Shown piece after piece: positions 24,539 to 32,206 of a DNA stretch of 32,206 nucleotides. The stretch lies in contig JALUMR010000089.1 in assembly GCA_027055805.1 (NCBI GenBank), positions 1-32,206 on the forward strand, written 5' to 3'. Below the pieces are notes generated by a model that saw only the letters and a program-made list of their open reading frames with translations, searched no databases and was not told the DNA's origin. The DNA is from Campylobacteraceae bacterium. Lineage in GTDB: Bacteria; Campylobacterota; Campylobacteria; Campylobacterales; Sulfurovaceae. Position 1 is the stretch's first letter. Every line of letters starts with the position of its first letter. The translations under genes and the position numbers were made by a program.

Positions 24539-26473
24539 TTACTCAGCAGCAGATAAAGTAATGTTGTCTAAATACCCACCTGTTGTGTGAAATATTATAA
24601 TTTTAATAATTTCATTATTAGGCTCTAGTCTATGTAATTCATCATCTATGTTCACTTCAAAGTGGTTCCATAAACTTGTTGATGAATATCCATATCCACG
24701 TACCATCTCTACAGGAGAAGGGTAGTTTAAGAAGATATTGTGTCCATTATCATGTTTTCTTGGTGGATAACCTTGATGAGTGTACCACGAATCCCATGTC
24801 ATGATTCTTCTTCCTAATTTTGTTTCAACAATAACACCAACACCATAATGAGGAATAAAGCCTCTATGACTTTCAGGGTGATTATGGAGTAGATGGGTTG
24901 GTAATCCTCCCATATCCATAGATAATACTCTTTGTGAAGTATTGTTTAGTGGAAGGTGGTATCTATATATTGTAGCTCCACCATTTGCATGTTGAACCAA
25001 GACTCCTGTACCTTCTGGTGCACCAGGTATATCTGGGGTAGGGTAAACGTATCCATCTATATTTCCTAGTACTGTTTGCCAGTTAGGGTTAAGGGTACCA
25101 TTTTCTGCATCTTCAAGCACAGTAGGAACTTCAGGATTTGCTGGTATCAATTCTAGTTCAGCTGTAGCTCTTAAGAGATAATCAGATGCTCTAAATCCAG
25201 ATATTCCTATAAATACTTCTGTATCATCAGAGATACTAAGTGAACAGGAATTTGAACTCGCTCCCATATCAACACCTCTACAATCATAAGATGCTCTTGT
25301 AGGCTTTTCACCTTTTTTCATGTAGATATGAGCAATATTGGTGAGTTCACTTATAGTTGCTATAACTTTATCTCCCAAATGAGCTTGTATTTTATAATAT
25401 TTCATATCACCTCTTGCTACAGAACCAGATACTGATTCACCAGAAACTAAAGTAGGTATAGCCCCACCAACATTACCATTATGGAGTGTAGCAGTTATGG
25501 TATAGTTACTTGATTGGTATCCGTAAACAGTTATGAATGCAGTGGTGTTCTGAGTTGCAGTAATGGAACACCCATCATCTTGAGTATTGCTGTTGGTTGA
25601 TTTACAATCAAAAGAGCTACCTGTTGGAAGTTCACCCATTTTTACATATAAATCACTATCAGCAGAGAGATTGCTTATTAAAGAATCCAAAGATTGACCT
25701 GCTGACATGTCGATTTTATAGTGTTTCTCTGCTCTTTCATTAACTGAGCCAGATATGGCTTGAGCAGAAGTCAAAGTAGTGATAGGATTTTCTTCACCAT
25801 GACTTTTGGTTACAGTTATTTGATAATCTGCTGCTCTACGTCCATAAACACGTACATAAACTCTAGCATCATGGTCTAAGGTTACAGAACAGCTTTCATT
25901 TTGTGTACCAGCATTGGTTGATTGACAATCATTTTTACTGCTTGTTGGTCTGCCACCCACTCTTACATATATATTTGCATTATCAGATAGTCCAGTTAGA
26001 TTGGATGTAATGATATCTCCACTTGAAGCAGAGATTAAATAATAATGCGACTTACCTCTATTGACATGACCAGATACACTCTCTCCTGAGGTAACTATTG
26101 TATCATTTTCAGAAAGGTGATTTTTAGTTGCCGTAACTTGATAGTTGGTTGCTCTTCGTCCATAAACCCGTACATAAACTGTTGCATCATGGTCTACTAG
26201 TGCAGAACAACTATCATTCTCTATACCACCATTGGTTGATTTACAATCATAAGAACTGCTCGTTGGTCTAGCTCCCACTCTTACATATACGTCGGCATTA
26301 TCTGTTAGTCCCTCTAAAATGGACGAAATGACATCCCCTCTTGAGGCAGAGATTAAATAATAATTTGATTGACCTCTATCTACATGACCAGATACAGTCT
26401 GACCAGATACAACTGCTGTATCATTTGCAAACAGTACATTTGCGAATATTAAAAAGAATATAATTTTCTTCAT
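24539..26473 (-). CDS. Secreted protein with four PPC domains and an unassigned C-terminal domain
   Basis: About 644 residues from the ATG at 26473, whose AGGAGA context is shared with its paralogues; a GTG six bases earlier is open but less likely. A signal peptide (about 1-16, cleavage after LFA) precedes four PPC-like beta domains (about 17-122, 123-227, 228-335 and 336-443). Each has GD or GQ at the third strand, a DxYV strand, a CX11C pair and a VYxRVYG-like final strand. The C-terminal domain (about 444-644) has EDAENGTLNPNW, the RYHLP strand, RRIMTWDSWYTHQGYP and NGHNIFLNYPSP, and ends GGYLDNITLSA. I cannot name it; a carbohydrate-binding beta sandwich is a fair guess. The first PPC domain appears duplicated relative to the two paralogues. 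No protease residues are seen, so it is likely a matrix or adhesive protein. Confidence 0.82.
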   Translation of the reverse strand: MKKIIFFLIFANVLFANDTAVVSGQTVSGHVDRGQSNYYLISASRGDVISSILEGLTDNADVYVRVGARPTSSSYDCKSTNGGIENDSCSALVDHDATVYVRVYGRRATNYQVTATKNHLSENDTIVTSGESVSGHVNRGKSHYYLISASSGDIITSNLTGLSDNANIYVRVGGRPTSSKNDCQSTNAGTQNESCSVTLDHDARVYVRVYGRRAADYQITVTKSHGEENPITTLTSAQAISGSVNERAEKHYKIDMSAGQSLDSLISNLSADSDLYVKMGELPTGSSFDCKSTNSNTQDDGCSITATQNTTAFITVYGYQSSNYTITATLHNGNVGGAIPTLVSGESVSGSVARGDMKYYKIQAHLGDKVIATISELTNIAHIYMKKGEKPTRASYDCRGVDMGASSNSCSLSISDDTEVFIGISGFRASDYLLRATAELELIPANPEVPTVLEDAENGTLNPNWQTVLGNIDGYVYPTPDIPGAPEGTGVLVQHANGGATIYRYHLPLNNTSQRVLSMDMGGLPTHLLHNHPESHRGFIPHYGVGVIVETKLGRRIMTWDSWYTHQGYPPRKHDNGHNIFLNYPSPVEMVRGYGYSSTSLWNHFEVNIDDELHRLEPNNEIIKIIIFHTTGGYLDNITLSAAE

Positions 26474-26522
26474 TAACACGTCTCCTATTTTTTATAAAGT
26501 TTATTTTATTTTTTAGAATAAA

Positions 26523-26553
26523 ATCACATTATATCACATGAAATGTTTTTTAT
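26523..26553 (-). promoter_or_regulatory. Conserved promoter block, first PPC-repeat gene
   Basis: On the minus strand, an A-rich stretch with ACATTT is followed by ATGTGATATAATGTGAT. This holds the extended -10 TGATATAAT (TATAAT at 26528-26533) and two direct TGTGAT copies 10 bases apart. The 31-base block is nearly identical before all three PPC-repeat genes. The leader to the ATG would be about 48 bases. Confidence 0.6.
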
Positions 26554-26605
26554 GGTTTAATATTTATTCTTATGAATTGTTGTTTGAAGTGAAGTTTTTG
26601 GAGAA

Positions 26606-26638
26606 TACCAGAGAAAGAGTAGAACTCTTTCTCTGGTA
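26606..26638 (-). terminator. Terminator hairpin of the second PPC-repeat gene
   Basis: TACCAGAGAAAGAGT (26606-26620) and ACTCTTTCTCTGGTA (26624-26638) form a 15 bp perfect stem with a 3-base loop, 11 bases after the stop of the gene at 26650. It is the longest of three related stems. There is no long T-run, but the stem is strong. Confidence 0.6.
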
Positions 26639-26649
26639 CTTAAGAGGGG

Positions 26650-28272
26650 TTAGTTAGCAGCAGATAAAGTAATATTATCTAAGTAACCACCTGTTGTGTG
26701 AAATGTTGTAATTCTAATAATGTCATTATTAGGTTCTAGTGCATGTAGTGCATCATCTAAATTAACTTCAAAGTGGTTCCATAAACGTGTTGATGCATAT
26801 CCATATCCACGTACCATCTCTACAGGAGACGGGTAGTTTAAGAAGATGTTGTGTCCATTGTCATGTTTTCTTGGTGGGTAACCTTGATGGGTGTACCAAG
26901 AGTCCCATGTCATGAATCTTCTTCCCAATTTTGTTTGGACAATAACACCCACCCCATAATGAGGGATATAACCTCTAGGTGTACCGTTATTGAACTTGTG
27001 GTTTGGTAATCCACCGATATCCATAGATAGTACTCTTTGTGAATTATTATTTACTGGAAGGTGGTATCTATAAAGTGTGGCTCCACCAGAAGCATGTTGA
27101 ACCAATACCCCTGTACCTGATGGTGCCCCAGGAATATGTGGAGTAGGGTAAATATAACTAGGTTCATGTCCTATTACAATTTGCCAGTTAGGGTTAAGGG
27201 TTCCACCTTCTGCATCTTCAAGAACAGTAGGAATTTCAGGGTTTGCTGGTATCAATCCCCCTTGAGTAGTAACAGTTAAGAGATAATCAGATGCTCTAAA
27301 TCCAGATACGCCTATAAATACTTCAGTATCTGAAGAGATATTGAGTGCACATGAGTTTGAACTTACGCCCATTTTAACAGCTCTACAATCATAAGATGAT
27401 CTTGTAGGCTTACTGCCTCTTCTTAGATAAATATGAGCATGATTGGTTAGTTCGCTTATGGTAGCTATAACTCTCTCTCCATGTTTTACATCTATTTTAT
27501 AGTATTTCATAGCATCTCGTGCTACGGAACTGGATACAACTTCACCAGAGACTAAAGTGGTGATGTTGTTTCCTCCACCTCCACCACCATTGTGACGTGT
27601 AGCAGTTAAAGTATAGTTACCAGCTTGGTATCCATAAACTGTTATGAATGCAATAGTGTTTTGGGTTGCTGTAATGGAACAACCATCATCTTGAGTATTA
27701 CGATTACTTGATTTACAATCATAAGCATTACCTGTTGGTAGTTTGCCCATTCTAACATATAAATCATTATCTGCAGATAGATGAGTTATTAGAGAGTCCA
27801 AAGATTGATCTGCTCCCATTCTAATTCTATAGTGCTTCTCTTCTCCTTTATCAACTGAATCAGATATGGTTTGACCTGAAGTTAAAGTTCTTATATCATT
27901 ATCATTACCTCCACCATGACTTTTAGTAAGAGTTATATGATAATTTGTTGCTCTACGTCCATAAACGCGTACATAAACTGTAGCATCACGAGTTATTCTT
28001 ATAGAACAATTTTCATTTTGTCTGCCACCATGGGTTGCTCTACACTGATTCCTTCTGCTTGTTGGTCTAGCACCCACTCGTACATATAAGTCTGCATTAT
28101 TGCTCAGTCCCCTTAAATGTGATGTAATCGTATCACCTTTTGAAGCAGAGATTAAATAATAATTTGACTCACCTCTATTGACATGACCAGACACCGTCTG
28201 TCCCGATGTAACGGATGTATCATTTGCAAACAGTAGATTTGCAAACATTAAAAAGAATATGATTTTCTTCAT
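26650..28272 (-). CDS. Secreted protein with three PPC domains and the shared C-terminal domain
   Basis: A 540-residue paralogue of its neighbours. The signal peptide (about 1-16) is followed by three PPC-like domains (about 17-122, 125-230 and 237-345), each with a CX11C pair, then the roughly 195-residue C-terminal domain with RRFMTWDSWYTHQGYP and GGYLDNITLSA. The first PPC domain is unusually rich in Arg (for example RRNQCRATHGG), which may give it a distinct charge. Glycine-rich linkers (GGGN, GGGGG) separate the domains. A clear AGGAGA ribosome binding site precedes the ATG at 28272. It has its own conserved promoter block and terminator, so it is a single-gene unit. Function unknown; likely an extracellular matrix or surface protein acting with the polysaccharide. 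Confidence 0.82.
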   Translation of the reverse strand: MKKIIFFLMFANLLFANDTSVTSGQTVSGHVNRGESNYYLISASKGDTITSHLRGLSNNADLYVRVGARPTSRRNQCRATHGGRQNENCSIRITRDATVYVRVYGRRATNYHITLTKSHGGGNDNDIRTLTSGQTISDSVDKGEEKHYRIRMGADQSLDSLITHLSADNDLYVRMGKLPTGNAYDCKSSNRNTQDDGCSITATQNTIAFITVYGYQAGNYTLTATRHNGGGGGGNNITTLVSGEVVSSSVARDAMKYYKIDVKHGERVIATISELTNHAHIYLRRGSKPTRSSYDCRAVKMGVSSNSCALNISSDTEVFIGVSGFRASDYLLTVTTQGGLIPANPEIPTVLEDAEGGTLNPNWQIVIGHEPSYIYPTPHIPGAPSGTGVLVQHASGGATLYRYHLPVNNNSQRVLSMDIGGLPNHKFNNGTPRGYIPHYGVGVIVQTKLGRRFMTWDSWYTHQGYPPRKHDNGHNIFLNYPSPVEMVRGYGYASTRLWNHFEVNLDDALHALEPNNDIIRITTFHTTGGYLDNITLSAAN

Positions 28273-28330
28273 TAATACTTCTCCTATTTTTTATAAATTT
28301 TATTTTGTATTGTTTTATTTCTAAAACAAT

Positions 28331-28361
28331 ATCACACTATATCACATAAAATGTTTTTTAT
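28331..28361 (-). promoter_or_regulatory. Conserved promoter block, second PPC-repeat gene
   Basis: Same block as before the neighbouring paralogues. Here the -10 reads TATAGT (28336-28341), one base off consensus, so this copy may be weaker. Two TGTGAT copies lie 10 bases apart. The leader would be about 57 bases. Confidence 0.55.
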
Positions 28362-28415
28362 TGTTTAATATTTATTAGTATTTATTATTGTAAAGTGAAG
28401 CTTTAGGAGAGTAAA

Positions 28416-28440
28416 AGAGAAAGAGTTTAACTCTTTCTCT
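28416..28440 (-). terminator. Terminator hairpin of the third PPC-repeat gene
   Basis: AGAGAAAGAGT (28416-28426) and ACTCTTTCTCT (28430-28440) form an 11 bp perfect stem with a 3-base loop, 15 bases after the stop of the gene at 28456. Same stem core as the two paralogous units. Confidence 0.55.
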
Positions 28441-28455
28441 AGTAGTTAAAAAGAT

Positions 28456-30069
28456 TTAATTAGCAGCAGATAAAGTAATATTATCTAGGTAACCACCTGT
28501 TGTGTGAAATATTATAATTTTAATAATTTCATTATTAGGCTCTAGTTTATGTAATTCATCATCTATGTTCACTTCAAGATGAGTCCATAAATTTGTTGGT
28601 GCATACCATCCACGTACCATCTCTACAGGAGATGGGTAGTTTAAGAATATATTGTGTCCATTGTCATGTTTTCTTGGTGGATAACCTTGGTGTGTGTACC
28701 AAGAATCCCATGTCATGATTCTTCTTCCTAATCTCGTTTCAACAATAACTCCCACACCATAATGAGGGATATATCCTCTATGACTTTCAGAGTAGTTGCT
28801 AAATTTATGTGTTGGTAATCCACCTATATCCATAGATAATACTCTTTGTGAAGTATTGTTTACTGGAAGATGGTATCTATAGAGTGTGGCTCCACCAGAA
28901 GCATGCTGAACCAATACACCTGTACCTGATGGTGCACCAGCAATATCTGGAGTAGGGTAAATGTATCCAGGTTCATTTCCTATCACAATTTCCCAGTTAG
29001 GGTTAAGGGTACCATTTTCTGCATCTTCAAGAACAGTAGGCACTGCAGGGTTTGCTGGTATTAATTCTAGTTCAGCCGTAGCAGTTAAAAGATAATCTGA
29101 TGCTCTAAATCCAGATACGCCTATGAATACTTCAGTATCATCAGAGATATTAAGTGAACAGGAGTTTGTAGTTGCTCCCATATCAACACCTCTACAATCA
29201 AAAGATTCTCTTGTAGGCTTTTCACCTTTTTTCATGTAGATATGAGCAATATTGGTGAGTTCACTTATAGTCGCTATAACTTTATCTCCCAAATGTGCAT
29301 TGATTTTATAATATTTCATATCACCTCTTGCGACAGAACCAGATACTACTTCCCCAGAAGCTAAAGTAGTGACACCATCTCCTCCACCATTACCACCATG
29401 GAGTGTAGCCGTTAAGGTATAGTTAGCAGCACGATATCCGTAAACAGTAATATATGCAGTAGTATTTTGTGTTGCTGTAACGGAACAGGCATCATTTTGA
29501 GTATTGCCATTGGTTGATCTGCAATCATAAAAATCTCTTGTTGCTATTTGACCCATTCTAACATATAAATCATTATCATCAGTAAGGTTACTTATTAATG
29601 AGTCTAATGATTGACCTGTTGTCATGTTAATTTGATAATGTTTTTCTGCTCCTTGAGCAACAGAATCAGAGATGGCTTGACCAGAAGTCAATGTAGGTAT
29701 GTTGTTCCCAGCACCATTTTTTGTTACTGTCACTTGATAGTCTGTTGCTCTATGTCCATAAACACGTACATAAACCATAGCATCATGATCTAATGTTACA
29801 GAACAATTTTCATTTTCTATACCACCATTGGTTGATGTACAATCATTTCTACTACTTGTTGGTCTACCACCTATTTTTACATATAAATCAGCATTATCAC
29901 CTAGTCCAACTAGATTGGAGGTAATGGTGTCTCCATTTGAAGCAGAGATTAGGTAATAGTTTGACTCACCTCTATTGACATGACTGGACACTGTCTGTCC
30001 AAACACAACTGATGTATCACTTGCAAAAAGTAGATTTGCAAAGATTAAAAAGAATATGATTTTCTTCAT
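28456..30069 (-). CDS. Secreted protein with three PPC domains and the shared C-terminal domain
   Basis: The 537-residue protein is the promoter-most member of the tandem trio. Layout: signal peptide (about 1-16, LFA then SD), PPC domains at about 17-120, 121-226 and 227-335, then the shared C-terminal domain (about 336-537) with EDAENGTLNPNW, RRIMTWDSWYTHQGYP and a short deletion (MVRGWYAP) where the others read MVRGYGY. All three PPC domains keep the CX11C Cys pair, probably a disulfide in the oxidising outer compartment. Start: ATG at 30069 with AGGAG upstream. The gene faces away from the Wzc-like gene across a 213-base spacer (30070-30282), so matrix protein and polymer export may be controlled from one region. 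Function is inferred from context only. Confidence 0.82.
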   Translation of the reverse strand: MKKIIFFLIFANLLFASDTSVVFGQTVSSHVNRGESNYYLISASNGDTITSNLVGLGDNADLYVKIGGRPTSSRNDCTSTNGGIENENCSVTLDHDAMVYVRVYGHRATDYQVTVTKNGAGNNIPTLTSGQAISDSVAQGAEKHYQINMTTGQSLDSLISNLTDDNDLYVRMGQIATRDFYDCRSTNGNTQNDACSVTATQNTTAYITVYGYRAANYTLTATLHGGNGGGDGVTTLASGEVVSGSVARGDMKYYKINAHLGDKVIATISELTNIAHIYMKKGEKPTRESFDCRGVDMGATTNSCSLNISDDTEVFIGVSGFRASDYLLTATAELELIPANPAVPTVLEDAENGTLNPNWEIVIGNEPGYIYPTPDIAGAPSGTGVLVQHASGGATLYRYHLPVNNTSQRVLSMDIGGLPTHKFSNYSESHRGYIPHYGVGVIVETRLGRRIMTWDSWYTHQGYPPRKHDNGHNIFLNYPSPVEMVRGWYAPTNLWTHLEVNIDDELHKLEPNNEIIKIIIFHTTGGYLDNITLSAAN

Positions 30070-30107
30070 TAATACTTCTCCTATATATTTTATTATTTGT
30101 AAATAAT

Positions 30108-30138
30108 ATCACATTATATCACATAAAATGTTTTTTAT
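30108..30138 (-). promoter_or_regulatory. Conserved promoter block, third PPC-repeat gene
   Basis: Same 31-base block, with the extended -10 TGATATAAT (TATAAT at 30113-30118) and two TGTGAT copies 10 bases apart. The leader to the ATG at 30069 would be about 37 bases. The rest of the spacer up to 30282 is AT-rich; it should hold the Wzc-like gene promoter, which I could not place. Confidence 0.6.
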
Positions 30139-30282
30139 AGTTTGTTTTTTGCTTTTTTTTAAAAATATATTATTATTATATAATTTATGCTCTATAGAGT
30201 ATATTTATAAGTAATATATAAGTTTTTAATTGTTATTATTTATTTTAAAAAATAAAAAAATAAAATATTGGTATTGAATAAT

Positions 30283-32206
30283 ATGAAATCTCTTCCACCA
30301 CCTACCACCATAAAAGAAGAAAACTATATCATTGAGCTTTTCAAGCTTGTAGCTCCATACAAATGGGTAATTTTAACGATGATGCTACTCTCTATGCTTT
30401 TAGCTCAAGTTTATCTTTACTTTACTCCTTCTGTATATAAATCGTATGCTCTTGTAAAGGTTAATCGAGACCTTCCTGTGCCTGCTGAGAATGGAGATTT
30501 CTTAAGTGAAAACCTTTTTAGTGTGAATAAGACTGATACATTACAGGAGATTACTACGCTTAAAACTTATAATATAAACAGCAAAGTACTCAAGAAGGTT
30601 AATCTTCAAGTACAATACTTTATAGACGATGCTTATCGAAAAGTGGAAATATATGATGATGTGCCTATTGAGATTACAAATTTAACGATGACAATAGAGG
30701 ACTTTAAAGAGCCATACATAGCTCTGATTCCTCAAAAAGATGGATTTGTACTCTCTTCAGATAAAAAAGGAAAATCAAAACTTTATGCTTATGGTGAAGG
30801 GATTGAAACAGAGTATTTTACAGCCAATGTAATAAAAAATAGAGAGTTTAACCAAACCCTCTATTTAAAGATAAATGGAGACAATAGACGTATTTATGAA
30901 AAATATATAAAAAATAATTTATCTATAACACAAGTTGATTTACAGTCTGATTTTCTTAATATTTCATATAAAGACACTATCCCTCAACGGGCTGATAATT
31001 ATGTCAATACCCTTATTAGTGCTTATGTTGAGCAGAGTAAACATAAAAAAGAGACTACAAATAATAAAATTTTAAACTTTTTAGACGAGCAACTTGAAAA
31101 AATAAGAGTAAAGTTAGAGCTTTCTGAAAAAAAACTTCGAGGATATGAATCTGAAAATGAGAGTATTAATCCAGCAGTTAAGTCAACAAATCTTTTTAAT
31201 AAACTAGGAGATATTGATATTAGATTGTCAGAAATAGTCTTAAAAGAACAATTGATTGATAATTTAAAAAAATATGTTGATAATAACAGAAACTTTGATG
31301 CGATTGCTCCTACGTTATTGGAGTTTAATGATCAAAGTACGATTCATTTAATTGACACTTTAAATCAGTTATATGTGGAAGAAGATGAGCTAAAACTTGA
31401 GTTTACAGACAGTTACCCACGATTGATACAAATACATAAAAGAACCGATGAAATTAAGAAAAAAATTGCTTTGAATATTAAAAATTTGGGTTCTGTTCTG
31501 AAAATTAAGCACAAAAATCTTTTAAAGCAAAAAAGTAAATATGAATCTATTTTAAAAACACTTCCTAAAGAAGAGAAAAAGCTTATTGCTTTTCAGCGTA
31601 GTTATGAATTAAACTCTAAGATGTATACCTATCTTTTAGAGAAAAAGTCAGAAAATGAGTTAATTAAAGTCACTGCAGTATCAGATTATGAGGTAGTTGA
31701 TAAAGCATATACTCCTCCTGTACCTATCAGTCCAAAGCGAGGTATGGTCTTTGCAATGGCTGCTATTATAGGTTTGGCTTTAGGAAGCATGATTGCACTG
31801 ATACGTTCTATGTTGATAGATAAGGTACAGACAAAACGAGATGTAGAACTGTTAACTAAATTGCCTATTTATGGTACTATTCCTCTCTATAAAGATAAAA
31901 TATTAATGAACGTTTTATTGGAAGAATCCTATCGTAAACTGGCGATGAACCTTCAGTTCTCAAAAAAGGAGGATGAAGGTAATATTGTTTTGGTGACCTC
32001 TCCTATACAGGGTGAGGGGAAAACAACAACCATTGTAAACTTAAGTACGATTTTGAGAAATACCAGATATAAGTCAATAATTATAGATTTGGATATGCAT
32101 AATCCTTCTGTACATGAATATTTTGGAATGCAACAGCAATATAGTGGTGTGAGTACTTATTTAAGTGAGCGTGATAATCTTGGTAATGTTATTTTTACTA
32201 CCAATC
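30283..32206 (+). CDS. wzc: Wzc-like polysaccharide co-polymerase and tyrosine kinase, 3' end outside window
   Basis: The gene is open to the window edge (641 residues seen). A proline-rich start precedes the first membrane helix (about 28-47). A Wzz-type periplasmic part with coiled-coil stretches (about 255-300 and 365-420) follows. A proline-rich motif (TPPVPISPKRG) leads into the second helix (about 488-508). The cytoplasmic BY-kinase domain then shows Walker A GEGKTTT at 577-583 with Lys580, and the Walker A' stretch IIIDLDMHNPS near 598-608. Wzc-type proteins set chain length and drive export of Wzx/Wzy polymers, cycling through phosphorylation of a C-terminal Tyr cluster that would lie beyond the window. 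The start is chosen as the first ATG; the ribosome binding site is poor, and in-frame TTG codons at 30268 and 30274 are alternatives. Confidence 0.88.
   Translation, partial: MKSLPPPTTIKEENYIIELFKLVAPYKWVILTMMLLSMLLAQVYLYFTPSVYKSYALVKVNRDLPVPAENGDFLSENLFSVNKTDTLQEITTLKTYNINSKVLKKVNLQVQYFIDDAYRKVEIYDDVPIEITNLTMTIEDFKEPYIALIPQKDGFVLSSDKKGKSKLYAYGEGIETEYFTANVIKNREFNQTLYLKINGDNRRIYEKYIKNNLSITQVDLQSDFLNISYKDTIPQRADNYVNTLISAYVEQSKHKKETTNNKILNFLDEQLEKIRVKLELSEKKLRGYESENESINPAVKSTNLFNKLGDIDIRLSEIVLKEQLIDNLKKYVDNNRNFDAIAPTLLEFNDQSTIHLIDTLNQLYVEEDELKLEFTDSYPRLIQIHKRTDEIKKKIALNIKNLGSVLKIKHKNLLKQKSKYESILKTLPKEEKKLIAFQRSYELNSKMYTYLLEKKSENELIKVTAVSDYEVVDKAYTPPVPISPKRGMVFAMAAIIGLALGSMIALIRSMLIDKVQTKRDVELLTKLPIYGTIPLYKDKILMNVLLEESYRKLAMNLQFSKKEDEGNIVLVTSPIQGEGKTTTIVNLSTILRNTRYKSIIIDLDMHNPSVHEYFGMQQQYSGVSTYLSERDNLGNVIFTTN

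Larger units (their letters stand above)
24539..30069 (-). repeat. Tandem array of three paralogous gene units
   Basis: Three units of roughly 1.8-2 kb, each made of promoter block, gene and AGAGAAAGAGT-type hairpin, lie head to tail. The C-terminal domain region is especially alike at the DNA level, and the hairpin stems and promoter blocks are near copies. Such an array can expand, contract or exchange segments by recombination. Confidence 0.8.

Noticed and set aside
24539-30069. CRISPR-like or satellite repeats
   Set aside because: The repetition is explained by paralogous genes and their promoters and hairpins; there are no short, evenly spaced repeats with unique spacers.
24539-30069. 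PEP-CTERM or LPXTG sorting signals on the PPC proteins
   Set aside because: The C-termini end in NITLSA-type strands with no hydrophobic helix or basic tail, and no exosortase or sortase is seen.

Overview
The window is AT-rich DNA with short A-rich leaders, AAGGA-type ribosome binding sites and TATAAT -10 boxes that lack a clear -35. This style, and the look of the proteins, suggests a Campylobacterota bacterium (Sulfurimonas/Sulfurovum/Arcobacter-like); that assignment is inferred from style, not from a marker gene. Almost the whole window is a surface-polysaccharide (exopolysaccharide, capsule or O-chain) locus of the Wzx/Wzy type, interleaved with genes for secreted proteins. No rRNA, tRNA, CRISPR array, transposase or phage gene was seen, and no gap without a gene exceeds 300 bases.

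Layout. 1-920: a membrane protein of unknown function, ending at a hairpin shared with the convergent gene. 921-6948 (minus strand): an EpsG-like polymerase, an MBOAT O-acyltransferase, its SGNH-type partner, and two tandem secreted proteins resembling TIM-barrel hydrolases. 7130-10349 (plus): a CmoA-like methyltransferase and two tandem Wzx flippases, joined by ATGA overlaps. 10448-11809 (minus): a secreted protein with PPC, BspA/DUF285 and PPC domains. 11898-17057 (minus): an AsnB-like protein lacking the glutaminase Cys, an unrecognised 275-residue protein that seems to lack a canonical start codon, and a second MBOAT plus SGNH pair. 17214-21265 (plus): a NanM-like sugar methyltransferase, a GT4 glycosyltransferase and an EptA-like alkaline-phosphatase-superfamily transferase. 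21308-24369 (minus): a GT4 glycosyltransferase and a complete AsnB. 24539-30069 (minus): three tandem paralogous secreted PPC-repeat proteins, each with its own promoter and terminator. 30283 to the end (plus): a Wzc-like chain-length regulator and tyrosine kinase, cut by the window edge.

How it may work (inference): GT4 enzymes build a repeat unit. AsnB proteins may amidate it, the methyltransferases methylate it, and the EptA-like enzyme may add a phospho-substituent. Wzx flips it, the EpsG-like protein polymerises it, and Wzc controls length and export. The MBOAT/SGNH pairs O-acylate the chain in the periplasm. The secreted TIM-barrel-like proteins may trim the polymer, and the PPC proteins may form or bind the extracellular matrix. 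The initiating glycosyl-phosphate transferase and the outer-membrane exporter are not in the window.

A striking feature is pairing: two MBOAT/SGNH modules, two flippases, two AsnB-type proteins, two GT4s, two TIM-barrel-like proteins, and four PPC proteins. The oddities most worth checking are the apparent AUC start of the 275-residue gene, the AsnB homologue without its Cys nucleophile, the CmoA-like protein without the carboxy-SAM arginine, and the PPC family in which all 12 domains carry a CX11C pair.
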